Part shown: piece after piece, positions 16,668 to 21,759 of the stretch
Numbering within the stretch: the stretch's first letter is position 1
How the letters are laid out: each line of letters begins with the position of its first letter
IMG/VR virus record: IMGVR_UViG_3300025438_001059
Coordinates: 1-21,759 of that record
Length of the DNA stretch: 21,759 bases
DNA from: a virus
Strand: one strand, 5' to 3'
Made by a program: the position numbers and the translations under genes
The notes under the pieces: generated by a model
The model's input: only the letters and a program-made list of their open reading frames with translations
Databases searched by the model: none
Told to the model about the DNA's origin: nothing

Positions 16668-16674
16668 TCACCTA
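16668..16674 (-). promoter_or_regulatory. Ribosome binding site that supports the GTG start
   Basis: The minus strand reads TAGGTGA: TAG ends the 1521-residue gene and AGGTGA lies six bases before GTG 16661. It decides the start of the 548-residue gene. Confidence 0.65.
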
Positions 16675-19600
16675 ATCGTTGTAGTACGGGATCTTGGCAA
16701 TGTTTCCATTGACGGTTGTCACAATATATCCAGCTACCTGACCGGGAATAGCTCCATTTGATCCCGTAGTTGCTGTAGTGGCATTAAGATCAGTAATTAC
16801 TGGATCTCCAATAAGAATCTGACCAACTACTGCAGAAGATGTGGTTGACTGATACACAATTGATGTTGGAGCATTAAAGGGAACTGTATAGACAATCACT
16901 GTATTGGTACTTCCAGAAAATCTTCCATCTACCGTACTGTTATTTATTGTACCTGGAACTTCAGAAAGATTTTCACTAGACAACCGTAGTGCAAATGGCT
17001 GATCAACAGATACCGTACTTGCATTAAAGAGATATGTATTTCCTCTTGCAAGATGCAGTACCGGAAATGTTGTGTCTGCTACTCCTGTAAATCCATAATT
17101 AAACCCAGTCTGAACAACATTATAAATAGGAGCACTAGCAGGGCCAGTAGCACCGGTCGGTCCAAGTCCACCTGTTGGGCCGGTAATTGCAGACGGAGGA
17201 CCAGTTGGGCCTGTTGCACCTGTGGGTCCTAGAGGACCTGATGGCCCGATAGGTCCCGTTGGTCCTGGGGGGCCTGTGAGTCCAACAAAACCACGAGGGC
17301 CAGTTGGTCCTGTAGGTCCAATATCAGCGGAGGCAGCTTCAACCCAGAAGGAGTCATAGTAAACATAAACACTTCCATTTGTTGAGTTAAACCATGCGTC
17401 TCCAACTACAGGATTTAATGGAGGTGTAGATGCTTCTGTCGAAAAAGTTCCATCTGGTCCTGTAGGGCCTGTAGGTCCCTGAGAACCCGTAGGTCCTGTC
17501 GGTCCCGTTACCTGTGAAGCAGCTCCAGTTGGTCCGGTTTGACCTATAGGTCCTGTAAATCCTGTAGGGCCTGTCTCTCCTCGATAGCCTGTTGGTCCTG
17601 TAGGGCCAAGGACGGTACTTACTGCTCCAGTTGGCCCAGTCTGCCCTATAGGACCTGTAGGTCCGATAGGTGCTGCACCAACCTCAACCCAGAAAGAGTC
17701 GTAGTAAACATAAACTTTCCCGTTGGCAGTGTTAAACCATGCGTCACCAATTTGTGGACTTGATGGTGGTGTTGCTTCCGTAGGTGTAAATCCTCCAGTG
17801 GGACCTGTAGGTCCTACATCTCCAGTAGGACCTGTTGCACCTGTAGGACCTGTAGATCCTGTAGGACCTTGAATGTTTCCTACATTGTTCCATTGGCTGT
17901 TCAGTTCATCCCATACATACAAATCTCCGCCGACGAGATAACCGTCTCCAGAGTTTCCTGACGCAGGGAGTTCAGAAGAGCTAGCAAAACTACCAAGAAT
18001 TGTAACGCCAGTTCCCTGTGATCCGGTTGCACCTGTTGGGCCCTGCGAACCCGTAGGTCCTGTTACAGAACTATCTGCACCTGTGGGCCCTGCAACACCT
18101 GTCTCACCTGTAGGTCCTGTTGGGCCTAAGTCACCTTGCGAACCTGTGGGCCCTGCAACACCTGTCTCACCTGTAGGTCCTGTTGGGCCTAAGTCACCTG
18201 TTAACCCTTTACCTGCAAGAATTTGCCATTCTGAAGGAGAGGAGTCTGGAAGATTATTTAAGGTTGTGCTTATAGCGATATACGAAGTTCCATTGTATTG
18301 AACAATGTCATCTACAACATAGGAAGTACTGCTATTCCACGGGCCTGTCCATGTAGCTCCGACATTTCCTTGCTCACCTGTTGGACCAGTAGGTCCCATA
18401 ACTCCTTGCGCTCCAGTAGGCCCAGCGGAGCCTGTTGCACCTGTGGCTCCGGTAGCACCAATAACGCCTTGAATACCTTGATCGCCTTGCGAACCTGTTG
18501 GTCCTGTGGCTCCGGTGGGGCCTGTATTACCTAAAACACCTTGCGCACCGGTTGGACCTGTTACTTGAGAATTAGCACCCTGCAACCCAGTTGGACCAGT
18601 AGGACCAGAAAGATTTCCAACGCTAATCCATGCGCTTGTAGCTACATCCCAAACATAAAGAATATTTACAACTAAATATGCGTCCCCAAGATTTCCTGTT
18701 GGGTGGCCACCTTGAAGTTCTGAAAGATTTGCGTAGGATCCGAGGATGGTTGTTGCTTCACCTTGTGGGCCAGTAGGACCGGTAGGTCCTGTAGGTCCTG
18801 GGACTGTCGATGGTTGAGTAGATATAGGTCCGGTAACACCTTGTGGTCCTGTAGGTCCTAGTGGACCAGTCGGTCCTTGAGGTCCTGTAACACCTTGAAT
18901 ACCTTGTGGTCCGATATCACCTGTACGAGCAAAGGTAATGATTACATCTTCATTATTGTCAAACGAGGATGCAAGACCAGACACCCACGAAACAGGAACT
19001 TTAAAATATCCAGCTGCCTCTGTAATACTGCCAGTAATAGAGAAAAGTGCAAAGTCAGCAGTATTAGTTTTATTGCTAACTCGAAAGTGTCCTTTTAGTG
19101 GACTTGTTGAGTCATCAATTGTTTGAAGGAACGCTTGAATATCAATCGAGTTATCGTCTTCATCATCAATAAAAAGGAAATTAGCAAGCGTTACGTTTGC
19201 ATTATTAAATCTAAGTTTTCCTGTGCCAGGATCTGTATCACTGACAGAAGTATTAAATGTATAGTCAAAGCTTGCTCCGCCAAACACACCTGCGGGACCT
19301 TGTGTACCTGTTGCTCCAGTAGGTCCCTGTGAGCCTGTAGGTCCTGCAACACCCGTTGGACCAGTAGGACCGGCAACTGTAGATGTCGCACCTGTTGTGC
19401 CTGTAGGTCCCTGAGAACCCGTGGGACCTGTAGGTCCTGTTACCTGTGAAGCAGCTCCAGTTGGTCCTTGCGAACCTGTAGGTCCTTGAATTCCATCAGG
19501 ACCGCTAAGACCTGTCGGACCTGTAACACCCTGACCTCCAGCTACTCCGGTAGGCCCTGTAGAACCAGTTGCTCCATTAGCTCCAGGTTGACCAACAGCA

Positions 19601-21237
19601 CCAGTAGGTCCAGTCCCGCCTGCAACACCTGTAGGTCCTGCTACACCTGCGGCACCTGTTGCACCAGCAGACCCAGGTTGGCCAACAGCACCTGTTGATC
19701 CTGTAGGACCCGTTACTGTCGAGGCTGCACCTGTTGATCCTGTAGGACCAGTAACACCCTGAGTACCCGCTGGACCCGTTACTGTCGAGGCTGCACCTGT
19801 TGGACCTTGCAACCCTGTTGCACCTGTTGCACCTATAGAACCGTTAGTACCCGCTGGGCCCTGGGATCCGGTAGGCCCTTGAGCCCCTGTTGGGCCAGCA
19901 ACACCTTGTGCACCAGCAGAACCGGTAGAACCCGTTGGTCCGGTTACATTAGAGTCAGCACCCTGAGAGCCAGTAGGACCTGTTGTACCAATAGATCCGG
20001 TTGCACCTGTTGGGCCTTGCGGTCCCATGTCTCCTGTGCGAGCAAAAGTAATAACGACATCTTCAGCAGAAGAAAAGTTAGCTGCCAGTCCGCTAACGTA
20101 TGAAACAGGAACTTTGAAGTATCCTGTTGTTTCAGTTATAGTTCCAGTAATAGCAAAGAATGCAAAATCATTTGCATCCTGTTTGTTAGCAACACGAAGG
20201 TGTCCTTTTATAGGAGAAGTGCTGTCATCAATTGTTCGCAAGAAAGCTTGAATGTCTATTGATCCATCGGCTTCGTCATCAATAAACATAAATGTTGCGA
20301 CAGGTAGACTTGCTTGGTTAAATTTTAAAGTTCCTGTTCCTGGATCAGAATCGTCTGTCTGAGTAGAGAACGTGTAGTCAAATGTTGCTCCGCCAAAAGA
20401 TCCTGCTGCACCTGTTGCTCCAGTTGGTCCTTGAGTCCCTACTGCTCCGGTAGGTCCTGCAATACCCGTTGGGCCTGTAGGTCCGGGAGTAGTACTGACT
20501 GCTCCAGTAGGGCCAGTGGTCCCTTCAGGCCCTTGAGCTCCCGTAGAGCCTAGATTGCCTTGAATTCCCTGAACACCTTGTGGTCCTGTTACACCCTGTG
20601 GCCCTGTTGGACCTTGCAAACCTGTTGGACCTGTTAATCCTTGTGCTCCCATTGAGCCTGTGGGCCCAGTAAAGGGACCAACATTTTCCCAAGAAGATGT
20701 CTCTGTACTCCAGATATATAGGTTTAAGCCAACAACATACGCATCACCAGCAGCCCCTGTTGGGTGTGCAGTAGTTAGTGCACTCTCTGTTGCGTACTCT
20801 CCTAAAAGTTGAAAAGAATACCCGGCAGGTCCCGTTGGTCCTTGAGGCCCTAATGGTCCTCGCGCAATGCCTGAACCGGCTGGCGTTACTGTAGATGGAT
20901 CTGCAGTGTCGAGACGAGTAATGTCAACATCGCTCTCGTCACCTATAGGTAGATAGAATCTAAACTCGTAGGGCCTAGCACCTCTAATGCGAATTCTGGC
21001 GGTGTAGTACCAACCACGAGGACTTAAATCCCGATCGTCCGTGCAAGGAAGCTCTACCGAAAATTCACCGTTAGCATTGAGTGTTGCTTGAACGGGACCA
21101 GAAAGAATTACCGCGTCATCAAGATCTTCAATACGACTAGACGCATTAAAAGTGATTGTCCCCGAGGCAGCTAGACCGTTCACTTTTGTGAATTGGCCAA
21201 CAACTACTCTCGTGGATACGTCAACAGGGTAACTCAT
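16672..21237 (-). CDS. Giant mosaic collagen-like tail-fibre protein
   Basis: This 1521-residue protein begins with a globular N-terminal domain (1-112: [55 protein letters not shown]). That layout recalls attachment domains of minor tail proteins in actinobacterial phages. The rest alternates collagen-like segments (about 127-139, 191-280, 402-650, 774-827, 878-960, 1012-1075, 1124-1148, 1191-1262, 1307-1368) with small modules. These include three LGxYA...GDAYLV...LYVWD...W modules (144-188, 831-877, 1080-1123), two near-identical 121-residue beta domains (281-401, 652-772), a carbohydrate-binding-like module (960-1010) and two GDAWFN...[10 protein letters not shown] modules (1150-1190, 1264-1303). 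Residues 1371-1477 form a cupredoxin-like domain lacking ligands, before a 44-residue tail. A GGAG Shine-Dalgarno precedes the ATG. It is probably the longest stalk of the adsorption apparatus and leads the fibre transcript. Confidence 0.88.
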   Translation of the reverse strand: MSYPVDVSTRVVVGQFTKVNGLAASGTITFNASSRIEDLDDAVILSGPVQATLNANGEFSVELPCTDDRDLSPRGWYYTARIRIRGARPYEFRFYLPIGDESDVDITRLDTADPSTVTPAGSGIARGPLGPQGPTGPAGYSFQLLGEYATESALTTAHPTGAAGDAYVVGLNLYIWSTETSSWENVGPFTGPTGSMGAQGLTGPTGLQGPTGPQGVTGPQGVQGIQGNLGSTGAQGPEGTTGPTGAVSTTPGPTGPTGIAGPTGAVGTQGPTGATGAAGSFGGATFDYTFSTQTDDSDPGTGTLKFNQASLPVATFMFIDDEADGSIDIQAFLRTIDDSTSPIKGHLRVANKQDANDFAFFAITGTITETTGYFKVPVSYVSGLAANFSSAEDVVITFARTGDMGPQGPTGATGSIGTTGPTGSQGADSNVTGPTGSTGSAGAQGVAGPTGAQGPTGSQGPAGTNGSIGATGATGLQGPTGAASTVTGPAGTQGVTGPTGSTGAASTVTGPTGSTGAVGQPGSAGATGAAGVAGPTGVAGGTGPTGAVGQPGANGATGSTGPTGVAGGQGVTGPTGLSGPDGIQGPTGSQGPTGAASQVTGPTGPTGSQGPTGTTGATSTVAGPTGPTGVAGPTGSQGPTGATGTQGPAGVFGGASFDYTFNTSVSDTDPGTGKLRFNNANVTLANFLFIDDEDDNSIDIQAFLQTIDDSTSPLKGHFRVSNKTNTADFALFSITGSITEAAGYFKVPVSWVSGLASSFDNNEDVIITFARTGDIGPQGIQGVTGPQGPTGPLGPTGPQGVTGPISTQPSTVPGPTGPTGPTGPQGEATTILGSYANLSELQGGHPTGNLGDAYLVVNILYVWDVATSAWISVGNLSGPTGPTGLQGANSQVTGPTGAQGVLGNTGPTGATGPTGSQGDQGIQGVIGATGATGATGSAGPTGAQGVMGPTGPTGEQGNVGATWTGPWNSSTSYVVDDIVQYNGTSYIAISTTLNNLPDSSPSEWQILAGKGLTGDLGPTGPTGETGVAGPTGSQGDLGPTGPTGETGVAGPTGADSSVTGPTGSQGPTGATGSQGTGVTILGSFASSSELPASGNSGDGYLVGGDLYVWDELNSQWNNVGNIQGPTGSTGPTGATGPTGDVGPTGPTGGFTPTEATPPSSPQIGDAWFNTANGKVYVYYDSFWVEVGAAPIGPTGPIGQTGPTGAVSTVLGPTGPTGYRGETGPTGFTGPIGQTGPTGAASQVTGPTGPTGSQGPTGPTGPDGTFSTEASTPPLNPVVGDAWFNSTNGSVYVYYDSFWVEAASADIGPTGPTGPRGFVGLTGPPGPTGPIGPSGPLGPTGATGPTGPPSAITGPTGGLGPTGATGPASAPIYNVVQTGFNYGFTGVADTTFPVLHLARGNTYLFNASTVSVDQPFALRLSSENLSEVPGTINNSTVDGRFSGSTNTVIVYTVPFNAPTSIVYQSTTSSAVVGQILIGDPVITDLNATTATTGSNGAIPGQVAGYIVTTVNGNIAKIPYYND
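16807..17127 (-). other. Ligand-less cupredoxin-like domain in 1521-residue fibre
   Basis: Residues 1371-1477: [20 protein letters not shown], then [17 protein letters not shown] and AVVGQILI. Alignment by eye to the 481-residue fibre puts Gln in place of the first His (DQPF versus SHPF) and [10 protein letters not shown] over CQVHASMVG, so no copper site remains. Confidence 0.5.
17280..17314. repeat. 35-base segment identical to 13648-13682
   Basis: Partner copy of the segment shared with the 552-residue fibre gene; it encodes [10 protein letters not shown] in the collagen-like part near residue 1310. Confidence 0.85.
18079..18199. repeat. Perfect 63-base-period tandem duplication
   Basis: Positions 18079-18136 and 18142-18199 are identical over 58 bases, with period 63 bases (21 codons). 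The unit encodes [20 protein letters not shown] plus one residue, in frame. Perfect identity at synonymous positions marks a very recent duplication or active slippage. Confidence 0.92.
18208..18360 (-). other. Carbohydrate-binding-like module in 1521-residue fibre
   Basis: Residues 960-1010: [20 protein letters not shown] followed by GTSYIAIS and [10 protein letters not shown]. The W...Y..DD.V.Y.G..Y.A.....P....W layout resembles the small chitin-binding CBM5/12 type. It is a single copy inserted between collagen segments. Confidence 0.5.
18922..19284 (-). repeat. Duplicated 121-residue domain, copy 2
   Basis: Residues 652-772 ([10 protein letters not shown] ... [13 protein letters not shown]). 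It aligns over its full length, without an obvious gap, to residues 281-401; [28 protein letters not shown] and ITFARTGD are shared. Confidence 0.9.
19706..19802. repeat. Pair of 31-base direct repeats in collagen-coding DNA
   Basis: Positions 19706-19736 and 19772-19802 are identical over 31 bases, 66 bases (22 codons) apart and in frame. They encode the GAASTVTG collagen interruption and its flanks. Confidence 0.85.
20035..20397 (-). repeat. Duplicated 121-residue domain, copy 1
   Basis: Residues 281-401 ([10 protein letters not shown] ... [13 protein letters not shown]). The partner lies 371 residues downstream. Acidic residues cluster at [13 protein letters not shown] in this copy and [13 protein letters not shown] in the other, so calcium binding is conceivable. 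No family is recognised. Confidence 0.9.
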
Positions 21238-21264
21238 ACACTCTCCAGCTCAGGCAGGTTGAAG

Positions 21265-21283
21265 AGACTGAGGTTCTCAGTCT
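21265..21283 (-). other. Perfect 8-bp hairpin in leader of 1521-residue gene
   Basis: AGACTGAG and CTCAGTCT flank a three-base loop. No T-run follows on either strand, so it is not a standard intrinsic terminator. It lies between the promoter-like motif and the Shine-Dalgarno, where it could act as a leader stem or mRNA-stabilising structure. Confidence 0.5.
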
Positions 21284-21295
21284 ACTGGTACCATA

Positions 21296-21306
21296 AGTAT
21301 TGTACG
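21296..21306 (-). promoter_or_regulatory. Candidate promoter motif CGTACAATACT, copy 1
   Basis: In the 112-base gap before the 1521-residue gene the minus strand reads CGTACAATACT, with TACAAT as a possible -10. TTGAAT is present upstream but 21 bases away, too far for a standard -35. The same 11-mer recurs at 11514-11524 before the 216-residue gene. Confidence 0.4.
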
Positions 21307-21349
21307 ATCTTTTCGAGTATGCGAGATTCAAAAAAGGTCTAAATATCGC

Positions 21350-21759
21350 TTAAAGATGTGTTGATATGATACTAATGTCTTTCCTTGGGTCGTGCCCGGC
21401 ACCAATTACTAGGGACAAAATACCTGTAGAAGACTCTAAACCTTGACGATCCCTAAACCATGCAGATCCAGGATCTGTAGTCGGGGCTTGTAGCCAGAAT
21501 CGTTGACCTATATCCATAGTTTTGAAGTTATGAAAGTGTCCTGAGATCCACAAGTCAGCCATCCCTAAAGAGGTTTGACCGGCTGCTTGGCCAGATAGAT
21601 ATTTAATAACGTCTCTTCCGGCTTGATGCCCATGAAAAAGACCAAGCATTGTTCCATTAACGTCTACGGTTAATGTCTGATGATCTTTGTCCGGATATCG
21701 GAATTCAATATGCGATAGTGCCGGATTTTCCGCGCAAGCGTCTTGACATGCACTGGCAA
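21350..21759 (-). CDS. Calcineurin-like metallophosphoesterase, C-terminal part
   Basis: The frame is open from the right edge to TAA 21352-21350, giving 135 visible residues; the N-terminal metal-binding motifs (DxH, GD, GNHD) would lie outside the window. Visible motifs are MLGLFHGHQAG, which supplies a metal-ligand histidine, and WISGHFHNFKTMDIG, which contains the family's GHxH signature. APTTDPGSAWFRD and STGILSLVIGAG follow, as in many phage-encoded family members. The ATG at 21649 is internal, because the frame continues upstream through CQDACAENPALSHIEFRYPD without a stop. It probably acts on nucleotides or nucleic acid; the substrate cannot be told. It ends 112 bases before the 1521-residue fibre gene, whose leader has its own promoter-like motif, so the fibre cluster may be a separate transcription unit. 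Confidence 0.9.
   Translation of the reverse strand, partial: ASACQDACAENPALSHIEFRYPDKDHQTLTVDVNGTMLGLFHGHQAGRDVIKYLSGQAAGQTSLGMADLWISGHFHNFKTMDIGQRFWLQAPTTDPGSAWFRDRQGLESSTGILSLVIGAGHDPRKDISIISTHL

Noticed and set aside
16672-21237. Possible CRISPR-like or satellite array
   Set aside because: Repeats are in frame, of variable length, and encode Gly-x-y triplets; there are no constant repeats with unique spacers.
21265-21283. Intrinsic terminator after the metallophosphoesterase gene
   Set aside because: The hairpin is perfect but is not followed by a T-run on the minus strand, and its GC content is moderate; kept only as a leader hairpin.
21350-21649. A complete 99-residue gene starting at 21649
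   Set aside because: The frame is open to the window edge and the upstream residues fit the same phosphoesterase, so the ATG is internal.

Overview
This window is part of a tailed double-stranded DNA bacteriophage genome (or, less likely, a prophage). It holds one contiguous module of very large adsorption and tail-fibre proteins. All genes lie on the minus strand, so transcription runs from the right edge to the left edge. No tRNA, integrase, insertion sequence or CRISPR array is visible, and no gene-free stretch exceeds about 115 bases. The sequence alone does not name the host. The GPTGPTG collagen-like fibres, the short FPS...TWxWxG N-terminal modules, the FEYGLQPTKWE motif and the IDYSWYGAGKIRFGF block resemble, from memory, proteins of aquatic T4-like myoviruses (cyanophages and uncultured marine or freshwater phages). 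The N-terminal domain of the largest collagen-like gene and the metallophosphoesterase also recall phages of actinobacteria. I therefore propose an aquatic, probably T4-like phage with low certainty about host.

Layout in transcription order: (1) the C-terminal end of a calcineurin-like metallophosphoesterase at the right edge; (2) a 112-base gap with a promoter-like motif and a perfect hairpin; (3) a 1521-residue mosaic collagen-like fibre; (4) three collagen-like paralogues of 548, 227 and 552 residues sharing a 35-residue N-terminal module but with different C-termini; (5) a 310-residue protein with seven propeller-type repeats; (6) a 56-residue small gene; (7) a second copy of the promoter-like motif; (8) a 216-residue fourth paralogue; (9) a 921-residue protein ending in a polyglycine domain; (10) a 1935-residue multidomain structural protein with a second glycine-rich domain, tandem H-G-F/L repeats and a T4-like structural block; (11) a 481-residue fibre protein ending in a cupredoxin-like domain; (12) the N-terminal part of a subtilisin-family serine protease at the left edge.

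Most genes are separated by fewer than 35 bases, and several Shine-Dalgarno sequences overlap the upstream stop codon. This implies long, tightly coupled transcripts. The likely joint role is to build, diversify and perhaps proteolytically mature the host-recognition apparatus. Collagen-like stalks would carry many interchangeable small domains: cupredoxin-like, carbohydrate-binding-like, propeller and polyglycine. Direct DNA repeats inside and between these genes (58-, 39-, 35- and 31-base identities and a duplicated 121-residue domain) show recent reshuffling. The most distinctive observation is that the cupredoxin-like domain of the 481-residue protein keeps a complete type-1 copper ligand set, while two sibling domains in neighbouring fibres have lost it.
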